Origin: Candidatus Bathyarchaeota archaeon
Lineage (GTDB): Archaea > Thermoproteota > Bathyarchaeia > Bathyarchaeales > Bathycorpusculaceae
Length of the DNA stretch: 8,548 nt
Assembly: GCA_003601785.1 (NCBI GenBank)
Contig: PIYA01000029.1
Location: forward strand, 1 to 8,548
Direction: 5' to 3'
Shown: piece after piece, positions 1 to 5,887 of the stretch
How the letters are laid out: every line of letters starts with the position of its first letter
How positions within the stretch are numbered: position 1 is the first letter of the stretch
Notes under the pieces: generated by a model
The model's database searches: none
What the model saw: the letters and a program-made list of their open reading frames with translations, nothing else
What the model was told of the DNA's origin: nothing
Program-made: the position numbers and the translations under genes

Positions 1-117
1 TCCACGAATTTAGTGTTTATGGAGAAAAATTCTATAACAGACTTCGCTGTCCTTATCACCATTGTTGCAGTTTGTGTGTGTGCATTAGATTTTAGGTTTT
101 CTTTTGTTTATTGGTAA
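1..117 (+). CDS. Possible C-terminal end of a membrane protein (5' end outside window)
   Basis: Frame 1 is open from the first base to a TAA at 115-117 and would encode 38 residues. The segment FAVLITIVAVCVCALDF (residues 15-31) is long and hydrophobic enough for one membrane helix, and a short aromatic tail follows. This may be the last helix of a protein reading in from the left. An in-frame ATG at 19 would instead give a free 32-residue peptide, but I see no good ribosome binding site before it. The piece is too short to name a family. It could also be chance, since the base use here is T-rich and unlike the genes that follow. Confidence 0.3.
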   Translation, partial: STNLVFMEKNSITDFAVLITIVAVCVCALDFRFSFVYW

Positions 118-136
118 ATTTGTGAATTTCGCTTCT

Positions 137-146
137 CTTTATATCA
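137..146 (+). promoter_or_regulatory. Candidate TATA box for the terminase cassette
   Basis: CTTTATATC is a good archaeal TATA-like element. With the usual spacing of about 25 bases, transcription would start near 165-170, only a few bases before the ATG at 177. The message would then be leaderless or nearly so, which fits the lack of a Shine-Dalgarno motif before 177. This is inferred from sequence alone. Confidence 0.4.
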
Positions 147-176
147 GTCCGAACAGCGTTTATCCCATGATGCACC

Positions 177-575
177 ATGAAGGAGGCTGAAAACCAGGTT
201 AAAAACCTAAACGCCGGCGACCTAATCAGAGTAGAATGGTTCGACGCCAGCGTGGGCAAGAGCCTAAGCGGAGGCTTAAACGGAATAGACATTCCAGTCG
301 TAAGCTGGGGAATCTTCATAGGCGTATTAGGTAGAAAAAACAAACACATAGTTCTAGCGCAGAACAACTTCCGCTACGCAGACGGATTATACGACATAGA
401 CTACACGGCTATACCAGTAGCGTGGACAACCAAGATACAGGTCATAGCGGAAAAACACGTAAACCAAACAGAAGCGGAGCAACTCTTAAACTCCTTCCTC
501 AAAGGCGGAGGAAACAACTCCTTCTCAAAGGGAACAAGACAAAAAACGGTGAAAAACCATGAAAGACTGGATTAA
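177..575 (+). CDS. Hypothetical beta-rich protein, first gene of the terminase cassette
   Basis: This gene encodes a 132-residue soluble protein of a family I do not recognise. Residues 13-95 alternate short hydrophobic strands with turns (AGDLIRVEWFDAS, then VVSWGIFIGVLGRKNKHIVLAQN, then YTAIPVAWTTKIQVIAE in shortened form), which suggests a small SH3- or Sm-like barrel. Residues 96-109 look helical, and the tail (110-132) is Gly/Ser/Lys-rich and probably flexible. There is no signal peptide and no visible catalytic motif. The ATG at 177 is the first in frame and sits just downstream of the predicted transcription start. The end overlaps the next gene by 17 bases, which implies co-expression. 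Codon use is A/C-ending but milder than in the later genes of the cassette. Given the terminase downstream, a role in a viral or mobile-element module is likely but unproven. Confidence 0.65.
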   Translation: MKEAENQVKNLNAGDLIRVEWFDASVGKSLSGGLNGIDIPVVSWGIFIGVLGRKNKHIVLAQNNFRYADGLYDIDYTAIPVAWTTKIQVIAEKHVNQTEAEQLLNSFLKGGGNNSFSKGTRQKTVKNHERLD

Positions 576-816
576 AAAAGCCTTAACACACAAAATCTCA
601 GTTGAAACAGGAAAAAGAAAAACAAAAACCATAACAATAGAACCAAGCGAAAAACTCGTCTACACAGTGAAATTCGCAATAGCAATGACCCTATGCCTAA
701 CAACCCTAGAAACAACCCACATAATATTCCTAAACAAATGGAACAGCGAAATCTTCGCAGCCATCACAGCACTAACAGGAACAATCACAGGCATAATCAT
801 AGGACAAAAAACGTAG
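559..816 (+). CDS. Small two-helix membrane protein
   Basis: This gene encodes 85 residues. The N-terminal third (1-32) is basic and lysine-rich. Two hydrophobic stretches follow, at about 33-58 (VYTVKFAIAMTLCLTTLE onward) and 64-82 (EIFAAITALTGTITGIIIG), joined by a short polar loop NKWNS. The expected topology is a hairpin with both ends in the cytoplasm. GGTGA at 547-551, seven bases before the ATG at 559, is a good ribosome binding site and lies inside the end of the upstream gene, so the two are probably translationally coupled. Small two-helix proteins in viral cassettes are sometimes holins or membrane anchors. I have no motif that supports either function here. Confidence 0.62.
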   Translation: MKDWIKKALTHKISVETGKRKTKTITIEPSEKLVYTVKFAIAMTLCLTTLETTHIIFLNKWNSEIFAAITALTGTITGIIIGQKT

Positions 817-835
817 GGGGGTCTACCCTATTGGT
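814..835 (+). promoter_or_regulatory. G-run ribosome binding site within a small hairpin, deciding a TTG start
   Basis: A run of six G at 816-821 lies nine bases before an in-frame TTG at 831. The same bases can pair in a short stem, TAGGG (814-818) with CCCTA (826-830), around a seven-base loop that holds the remaining G residues. The later in-frame ATG at 855 has no ribosome binding site, so TTG 831 is the better start. Whether the stem regulates anything is unknown. Confidence 0.4.
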
Positions 836-1166
836 AAAAATCCAACGCAAAAAAATGGTAACAAGAAGAATAGAAAAACTCAAAGAAAAAGTCAAAATAG
901 ACACACAGAAACTGCGGAGAAAAACCCTCCAAGGACTAGAAGAACTCTTCAACATGGCTGAAAAAATGGCGAAAACAAACAACCTAAAACTAAAACAGAG
1001 ACAAATGTGGACAAGAGTAGCAGCCTACATAGCCCAAATAATAAACAGCGTAGCATCAGGCTTCGACGAAAAACAAATAGACGAAGACCTAAACAAACTG
1101 GAGAAACTCATCAATGAAGCAACGGCAAAAAACAAAACTCAAAAAACTGGAACAAAAACTAACTGA
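831..1166 (+). CDS. Basic helical protein upstream of terminase; candidate small-subunit partner
   Basis: Starting from TTG 831 this gene encodes 111 residues. Residues 1-35 are very basic (KIQRKKMVTRRIEKLKEK) and could bind nucleic acid. Residues 35-75 and 80-99 are predicted helices, with a charged heptad-like segment DEKQIDEDLNKLEKLINEA at 79-97. There is no membrane segment and no enzyme motif. It lies immediately before the terminase large subunit and overlaps it by 53 bases. Terminase small subunits are commonly short, helical, basic at one end and encoded just upstream of the large subunit, so that role is a reasonable hypothesis from position and size, but not from sequence similarity I can see. 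If ATG 855 were used instead, the protein would lose eight residues. Confidence 0.6.
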   Translation: MVKIQRKKMVTRRIEKLKEKVKIDTQKLRRKTLQGLEELFNMAEKMAKTNNLKLKQRQMWTRVAAYIAQIINSVASGFDEKQIDEDLNKLEKLINEATAKNKTQKTGTKTN

Positions 1167-2469
1167 AAACAAAACATTCCAGTTCCCAGAAAACCCAACA
1201 GAATTCTGCACAAAAAACCTAAACTTCAAACCAACAGAATACCAACAAAAACTAATCCAACAATTCCAAAAAAACCAGTTCATAGCAGCAAGATGGTGCA
1301 GACAAAGCGGAAAAAGCCAAACAATATCCGCACTACTCCTACACTACGCACTAACACACCCAAACACACACATAGGCATAGTAGGACCAAGCTGGAGACA
1401 AACAAAACTCATAATAAGAAAAATCAACACCCTCCTCAAAAAACTACCAAAAGGCACCCACAAAAAACCACAAAAAACAACCGTAAACCTAACAAACGGC
1501 TCAACAATAACAGCCTACCCAAACAACCCAGAAACCATACGAGGACCAACCCTAAACATAGTATACGCAGACGAATTCAACTTCGTCCCAAACGACCAAG
1601 AACTATACGACGCAATACTATTCACACTAAGCACAACAAACGGAAAATTCATCTGCACAAGCACACCCTGGCACACAAACAGCGTCTTCCACAAAATATT
1701 CACAGAAGAAACCTACAAAGACTACGCAAAAACCCACGTAACATGGAAAGAAGCCCTAGAACCAAAAGGACCCCTAAAAAAACACATCCTACAAAAAATA
1801 AAACACCAACTAGAAGGAGACCCATGGCGATGGAAACGAGAAATGGAAGCAGAATGGGCTGAAAACGAAAACGCATGGCTACCACAATCACTAATAACAA
1901 CATGCATAGACCACACACTAGAATACCAAAGCTTCAACAAAACAGCAAAAGGAAACTTCCACGCAGGACTAGACCTAGGAAAACACAGAGACCACAGCGT
2001 ACTAGCAATAATAAAAAAGGAAAACGAAACCCTAAAACTAACCCACCTACACCAATTCCCACTAAAAACACCATACGCAACAGTCATAGGCTACGTGAAA
2101 ACAATCTGCGACAGATGGCAAACAATACACACAGTCCTAACAGACATGACAGGAGTAGGCGAATACGTAACAGAAGACATGAAAAACGCGGGAATAAACC
2201 AAACCCAAGGCATAAAATTCACCCAAGAAACAAAAGAAAAAATGGCAACCCTCCTAAAACAACACATGACACAAAAAACACTAAAAATCCCCTACGACAG
2301 CAACTTAATAGCAGAACTAAACGCAGAACACTTCCAACTAACAAAAGAAGGAAAAATAAAATTCTCACACCCAGAAGGAACCCACGACGACAGATTCTGG
2401 GCACTATGCCTAGCAACATACGCAACAAGAAAAAACAAAAAACCAAAACTGTGGATAATCCAAAAATGA
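1114..2469 (+). CDS. terL: Terminase large subunit (DNA-packaging ATPase/nuclease)
   Basis: This 451-residue protein has the full two-domain plan of tailed-virus TerL: an N-terminal packaging motor and a C-terminal RNase H-fold nuclease that cuts concatemeric DNA. The ATPase part shows the terminase-type Walker A RQSGKS (63-68), Walker B NIVYADEF with D153 and E154, and the coupling motif CTSTP (181-185). The nuclease part shows GLDLGKHRD (D286), VLTDMTGVGE (D344) and the final acidic pair HDDRF (D425, D426). All expected catalytic acids are present, so the enzyme looks functional rather than decayed. The length is typical of the family. GGAGAA lies about eight bases before ATG 1114. The start overlaps the preceding small gene, and the stop overlaps the next start as ATGA. 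Codons end almost only in A or C, which gives a protein rich in Lys, Asn, Thr and Gln. No portal or capsid gene is visible next to it. Confidence 0.93.
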   Translation: MKQRQKTKLKKLEQKLTENKTFQFPENPTEFCTKNLNFKPTEYQQKLIQQFQKNQFIAARWCRQSGKSQTISALLLHYALTHPNTHIGIVGPSWRQTKLIIRKINTLLKKLPKGTHKKPQKTTVNLTNGSTITAYPNNPETIRGPTLNIVYADEFNFVPNDQELYDAILFTLSTTNGKFICTSTPWHTNSVFHKIFTEETYKDYAKTHVTWKEALEPKGPLKKHILQKIKHQLEGDPWRWKREMEAEWAENENAWLPQSLITTCIDHTLEYQSFNKTAKGNFHAGLDLGKHRDHSVLAIIKKENETLKLTHLHQFPLKTPYATVIGYVKTICDRWQTIHTVLTDMTGVGEYVTEDMKNAGINQTQGIKFTQETKEKMATLLKQHMTQKTLKIPYDSNLIAELNAEHFQLTKEGKIKFSHPEGTHDDRFWALCLATYATRKNKKPKLWIIQK

Positions 2470-3929
2470 AAAGAAAAAAACAAGAAATCCTCAAAATCCA
2501 CAAACTCAAAAAAACATACAACAGAAAAACAAACACATTCACAATAAACATAACATACGAAACAGCACCACCAAAACCAACAAAACGAGTAATAGGCGTC
2601 GCAGAAAGCTTCGGACTAGGACTAGACCAACAACAAAAATTCACAATATACGACAACATCCAACTAAAAATAAAACCAAAAGACATAGTCTACATAACAG
2701 GCGACTCAGGAAGCGGAAAAACCATACTCCTAAAAGCCCTAGAAAAAGACATAAAAAAAGACAAAAACCTCACATGCACAAACATCCAAGAAATAAAACC
2801 AAAACCAAACAAACCAATAATAGAAACAGTCGGAAAAACACTAAAAGAAGCCCTAGAAATCCTAAGCAAAGTAGGACTAAACGACGCATTCCTATTCCTA
2901 CGCACATACAAACAACTAAGCGACGGACAAAAATACAGATACAAAATAGCAAAACTAATCGAAAAAAACACACAATTCTGGATACTAGACGAGTTCGCAG
3001 CAACCCTAGACAGAGACACAGCAAAAATAGTGGCGTTCAACCTGCAAAAAATAGCCCGCCAAAAAGGAAAAACAGTCATAGCGGCAACAACCCACACAGA
3101 CCTCAAAAAAGACCTAAACCCATCAGTCCACATCCACAAAAAATACGGAAAAGAAATAACAATAAAATACCACAAAAACAAACCCGCAAAACAATGCAGC
3201 CTAACAAAACAAATGCAAATAACAGAAGGAACATACAAAGACTACAAAAAACTAAGCATATTCCACTACAGAACAAGCAGATGCCCACCACCAAGAAAAA
3301 TATTCACACTAAAACGAAAAAAAGAACTCTGCGGAGTAATAGTCTACAGCCACCCACCACCAACATGCCTCGGAAGAAGCAAAGTCTGGAAAGGAAACTT
3401 CAAACAACTCCAAAAAGAAATAAGCACAATAACCCGCGTAATAATACACCCAAAATACAGAACAACAGGCCTAGGCGCAAAACTAGTACGCGAAACCCTA
3501 ACAAAAGCAGGAACACCCTACGTGGAAACCCTAGCAGTAATGGCAAAATACAACCCATTCTTCGAAAAAGCCGGAATGAAAAAAATAACAGAAAGCAAAC
3601 CAGACAAAACAATCCTAAAAGCAATAGAAAAACTCCGAAAAATAGGCTTCAACCCCCTCATGCTCACAAACCTAAACTACAACAAAAAGAAAATCGAAGA
3701 AAAAGGAAAACAAAAAATAATCAAAATCCTAGAAGAAATATCCGCAAAAAACAGCGCCGCAAGAAAAAGACTAGCATCCCTCCAAAAAGCCTACCCAACA
3801 CACAAAGAATTCCTACAAAAAACAGAAAAAATGAACACGGAAAACCTCGCAAAAACCCTAAAAAGAATCAGCTTCCTATCACAAACAAAAGTATACCTCT
3901 TCTGGAAAAACGAACAGAGTCACAACTAG
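2466..3929 (+). CDS. ABC-type ATPase fused to a GNAT acetyltransferase domain (COG2401-like)
   Basis: This 487-residue protein combines two enzymes. The ABC ATPase shows Walker A GDSGSGKT (79-86), a signature LSDGQ (151-155), Walker B FWILDEF (D175, E176), a D-loop ATLD and a switch histidine in ATTH (H210). There are no membrane segments, so it is not a transporter by itself. From about 250 to 400 it resembles a GNAT N-acetyltransferase: strand RVIIHPKYR (324-332) followed by the acetyl-CoA loop TTGLGAKL (333-340), and later YNPFFEKAGMKKI (362-374), the usual C-terminal GNAT signature. Residues 400-487 are helical and basic. From memory, this architecture matches COG2401, described as an ABC-type ATPase fused to a predicted acetyltransferase; its substrate is unknown. 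The start is the ATG within ATGA at the terminase stop, which implies coupling. The frame stays open much further upstream, but only as a shadow of the terminase gene. Confidence 0.88.
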   Translation: MKRKKQEILKIHKLKKTYNRKTNTFTINITYETAPPKPTKRVIGVAESFGLGLDQQQKFTIYDNIQLKIKPKDIVYITGDSGSGKTILLKALEKDIKKDKNLTCTNIQEIKPKPNKPIIETVGKTLKEALEILSKVGLNDAFLFLRTYKQLSDGQKYRYKIAKLIEKNTQFWILDEFAATLDRDTAKIVAFNLQKIARQKGKTVIAATTHTDLKKDLNPSVHIHKKYGKEITIKYHKNKPAKQCSLTKQMQITEGTYKDYKKLSIFHYRTSRCPPPRKIFTLKRKKELCGVIVYSHPPPTCLGRSKVWKGNFKQLQKEISTITRVIIHPKYRTTGLGAKLVRETLTKAGTPYVETLAVMAKYNPFFEKAGMKKITESKPDKTILKAIEKLRKIGFNPLMLTNLNYNKKKIEEKGKQKIIKILEEISAKNSAARKRLASLQKAYPTHKEFLQKTEKMNTENLAKTLKRISFLSQTKVYLFWKNEQSHN

Positions 3930-3962
3930 AAAAACAAAATAAGCAAGGGAAAGACCTCTCGG

Positions 3963-4190
3963 CTATGGCTCTGACGGCCCAGTGATGTAAGCCCAGATAC
4001 TCACCAAAGCCAACGTCAAACAAGCACCAGCAAGCCCTGAAAGAACATACCTTATGCTAAAGAACGCAGGCAATATCTCTATCAGCGCAGGCAGTATGTA
4101 CTCAGCAGTCAGCTCAGCTATGACCCCAGCCATGAAACCTAAGAGAGCTACCAACCCGAAAACCTTTAATCTCTCACTCAAACTTTTCAC
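3963..4190 (-). CDS. Small two-helix membrane protein beside the division operon
   Basis: This gene encodes 75 residues from a GTG start at 4190-4188; the only upstream in-frame ATG is followed at once by a stop. A short amphipathic basic N-terminus (1-9) leads into helix one (about 10-28, FGLVALLGFMAGVIAEL). A segment containing PALIEILPAFF follows, then helix two (about 47-70, YVLSGLAGACLTLALVSIWAY). It resembles small archaeal membrane proteins of unknown function, and I do not recognise a family. It is convergent with the ABC-GNAT gene (33 bases apart) and divergent from the cdv operon across 217 bases, so it could share regulation with cell division or belong to the neighbouring cassette. 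Codons are ordinary GC- and T-ending ones, unlike the cassette, which suggests a chromosomal gene. Confidence 0.6.
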   Translation of the reverse strand: MKSLSERLKVFGLVALLGFMAGVIAELTAEYILPALIEILPAFFSIRYVLSGLAGACLTLALVSIWAYITGPSEP

Positions 4191-4248
4191 CCTGGCTTAC
4201 ATTTGAATTCTAAGCCCCTTTTTAGTCTAACTTACACGTTTTTGTCTA

Positions 4249-4285
4249 TTCCATTGAAAACAGAAAGCAAGCCTTTTCATTGGAA
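4249..4285. promoter_or_regulatory. Imperfect inverted repeat in the divergent promoter region, candidate operator
   Basis: TTCCATTGAAAA (4249-4260) and TTTTCATTGGAA (4274-4285) are inverted copies matching at 11 of 12 positions, separated by 13 bases. It lies between the divergent membrane-protein gene and the cdv operon, upstream of the + strand TATA-like elements. This geometry suits a dimeric regulator contacting two helical turns, but no factor is known. Confidence 0.4.
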
Positions 4286-4302
4286 AATTAAAGCTCAAAA
4301 CA

Positions 4303-4338
4303 GTTTTAAAACAGGCATATATCGCTAGGTATATACAC
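4303..4338 (+). promoter_or_regulatory. Candidate promoter elements of the cdv operon
   Basis: Three TATA-like elements are present: TTTTAAAA (4304-4311), CATATAT (4316-4322) and GTATATA (4330-4336). Any of them would give a transcript with a 5' leader of roughly 45 to 80 bases before the TTG at 4408. I cannot tell which is used, and the whole stretch is A/T-rich enough for chance matches. Confidence 0.35.
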
Positions 4339-4394
4339 AGATGTTTCCAACATATTAACAATGTATAAGATTAATTAAAACGAACTTCATTTCC

Positions 4395-4410
4395 GGAGGT
4401 TATAAACTTG
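4395..4410 (+). promoter_or_regulatory. Shine-Dalgarno motif deciding the TTG start of the first ESCRT-III gene
   Basis: GGAGGT at 4395-4400 is followed after seven bases by TTG at 4408. No ATG or GTG in this frame lies near the motif, and the encoded N-terminus then begins cleanly upstream of the ESCRT-III core. Confidence 0.7.
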
Positions 4411-5070
4411 TCAGAAAGATTCGCAAAAAGATGGGAGGAGAGACGCGATCAACAACCCTTCACAGAACGCATAAAAGAGGCTGTCAGACCACCAGGCCCG
4501 TTAAAGCCGAGACTAGATCAAGCTATCAGACGCATAGAAATACAGATTCAAAGATTAGACAAGGCAAGCGAAAGGTTCAGCCAAAGAGACAAATCAATAT
4601 TTGCAAGAATAGTTGACGCCTACACAAAACACGACATGGCAAGAGCCAACGTCTTCGCCAACGAATTAGCAGAAATCCGCAAAATGGAAAGAATGATAAT
4701 GCACGCCAGACTCGCCCTCGAACAGATCGTGTTAAGACTACGAACAGTATCAGAACTTGGAGACGTGGTTTCAACGTTAGGCCCAGCTATAGGTGTTTTA
4801 AGAACGGTCAAAAGCGGAATGGCAAACATATTCCCGGAGGCGGACAGGGAGCTGGGGCAGATAGGCAACCTGTTAAGCGGAATAATGGTTGAAGCAGGAC
4901 AAAACACAGGAATGACCATAGACTTTGAAGCGGCAAACGAAGATGCCCAGAAAATTCTCACAGAAGCAGCGGCGGTCGCAGAACAAAAAATCAAAGAAAA
5001 ATTCCCAGAATTGCCATCTGGAATCCCAACTGTTCCGGTAGGTGAAAAGGCGCCTGAAACATCTTCTTAA
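4408..5070 (+). CDS. ESCRT-III/Snf7-family protein, CdvB paralog with MIM2-like tail
   Basis: The 220-residue product belongs to the archaeal ESCRT-III (CdvB) family, whose members polymerise on the inner membrane face at mid-cell to drive constriction. Residues 30-72 form the basic long first helix (PPGPLKPRLDQAIRRIEIQI onward), and residues 74-115 form the second helix of the core hairpin with the family pattern NVFANELAEIRKMERM. Helical acidic segments follow up to about 197. The tail holds FPELPSGIPTVP (199-210), a proline-rich MIM2-like motif of the kind that docks on the MIT domain of CdvC/Vps4. There is no C-terminal winged helix, so it resembles the shorter CdvB1/CdvB2-type paralogs rather than the CdvA-binding CdvB. 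It heads the operon, 18 bases before cdvA. Confidence 0.88.
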   Translation: MSERFAKRWEERRDQQPFTERIKEAVRPPGPLKPRLDQAIRRIEIQIQRLDKASERFSQRDKSIFARIVDAYTKHDMARANVFANELAEIRKMERMIMHARLALEQIVLRLRTVSELGDVVSTLGPAIGVLRTVKSGMANIFPEADRELGQIGNLLSGIMVEAGQNTGMTIDFEAANEDAQKILTEAAAVAEQKIKEKFPELPSGIPTVPVGEKAPETSS

Positions 5071-5088
5071 AATTGAGGGGATGACACT

Positions 5089-5853
5089 ATGGCGCAAGAT
5101 TCCAATCTTTTTCTTTCAGTCGGTAAGGAAGTGAAAGATGAGTACGGACGGGTAATAGGGAAGGTTGCATCCTTCGCCGTCAACCCAAACGGAAGGTTCA
5201 ACGCGATCTATATTCAACAAGGCAACGGCAAATTCATAAAGTATCCAGCTGAAACGGTAAAAATCGAAGGTTCCGAAGTAACAATCCTGTCGAAAATAAA
5301 ATTTGAAACAGAAAATCTATGCAACCAGATACCGCTAATCTGGCGGAAAGACCAAGCTCTAAAGGAGCTTGTTGAGAAAAAGAAGATTTCCCCAGAATTA
5401 TATGAAGATTTACACAACAGTTTTGACGGCGCCTTAAACCAGCTTAAAAACGAAGCTCAGAAAATAACGGAGCAAATTGAAAAAGAGACTGCCAGATGCA
5501 CTCAAGAGATCAAAGAGTTAAACTATGCCTTAGTACACCTTGAAATTGAACATGAGATAGGAAAAATCGATGAACAGGCGTATCAGACGGCTCTTTCAAT
5601 GATACAAGAATGCTTAAAGAGAGCTAACATGGAGAAAACAGACTTAGAATCTATGAAAAGCAAGCTTTCAAACATACTTCTAGGAGAAAAACCATCGGAA
5701 CCAGTGGAGATGAAAACAGAACAAACGGAACAAGAGGCTAAGAAGGAGACTGAAGAACAGAAAACCGAAACCCCTGCTCCTCCGTCTCCCAATCTCCCAG
5801 AGCCACCGGTAGTAGTCTACGTGAAAGAAGTAGGGCAGTCAGGCGAGGCTTAA
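5089..5853 (+). CDS. cdvA: CdvA, membrane-associated division scaffold
   Basis: CdvA is the archaea-specific first-arriving division protein that binds membrane or DNA and recruits CdvB. This 254-residue protein has the expected order: a PRC-barrel-like beta domain (about 7-70, with GKEVKDEYGRVIGKVASFAV and VTILSKI), a helical coiled-coil region (about 85-200), an acidic, low-complexity Glu/Lys/Thr linker (200-230), and a proline-rich end leading into PPVVVYVKEVG (239-249). That last strand is in the position of the ESCRT-III-binding peptide that pairs with the CdvB winged helix in Sulfolobus. ATG 5089 follows GAGGGG (5075-5080) by eight bases. An out-of-frame ATG at 5081 is ignored. The winged-helix CdvB gene follows within about 31 bases, the classic cdvA-cdvB order. 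Confidence 0.9.
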   Translation: MAQDSNLFLSVGKEVKDEYGRVIGKVASFAVNPNGRFNAIYIQQGNGKFIKYPAETVKIEGSEVTILSKIKFETENLCNQIPLIWRKDQALKELVEKKKISPELYEDLHNSFDGALNQLKNEAQKITEQIEKETARCTQEIKELNYALVHLEIEHEIGKIDEQAYQTALSMIQECLKRANMEKTDLESMKSKLSNILLGEKPSEPVEMKTEQTEQEAKKETEEQKTETPAPPSPNLPEPPVVVYVKEVGQSGEA

Positions 5854-5871
5854 GCCTACAGTGTAGCGGGC

Positions 5872-5887
5872 GGAGGGAAAAACAATA
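5872..5887 (+). promoter_or_regulatory. Shine-Dalgarno motif placed before an ATA codon
   Basis: GGAGGG at 5872-5877 is followed after exactly seven bases by ATA (5885-5887), the same spacing as in the first ESCRT-III gene. The nearest usable canonical start (TTG 5951) is 73 bases further on and has no ribosome binding site. The motif is the main evidence for an unusual start of the next gene. Confidence 0.5.

Noticed and set aside
1293..1862. 189-codon frame inside the terminase gene
   Set aside because: Same compositional artefact, with no domain pattern.
1875..2465. N-terminal extension of the ABC-GNAT reading frame by 197 residues
   Set aside because: It lies wholly inside the terminase gene in another frame. 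Its product is a monotonous Arg/Asn/Thr/Lys/Pro chain, while the terminase frame has all its catalytic motifs. ATG 2466 in ATGA is the natural start.
2219..3238. Reverse-strand frames encoding Leu/Phe/Val-rich, membrane-like proteins
   Set aside because: They are the complement of lysine- and asparagine-rich coding sequence (AAA read as TTT). Their hydrophobicity is a by-product of strand bias, and no promoters or ribosome binding sites support them.
3913..3974. CAGAG/CTCTG inverted pair between convergent genes as a terminator or attachment site
   Set aside because: Only five bases pair over a long spacer, with no T-run, so it is expected by chance.
2774..3985. Long second forward frame of 403 codons over the ABC-GNAT gene
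   Set aside because: Low-complexity Lys/Asn/Pro/Arg/Thr product with no motif; it stays open only because T is rare.
3940..4200. tRNA gene or integration site at the edge of the viral cassette
   Set aside because: I found no cloverleaf-like arms or terminal CCA. The interval is explained by the small membrane-protein gene, and the left boundary of the element is outside the window.
4577..5097. Reverse-strand frames opposite the first ESCRT-III gene
   Set aside because: They are shadows of a well-supported gene, with no start signals of their own.
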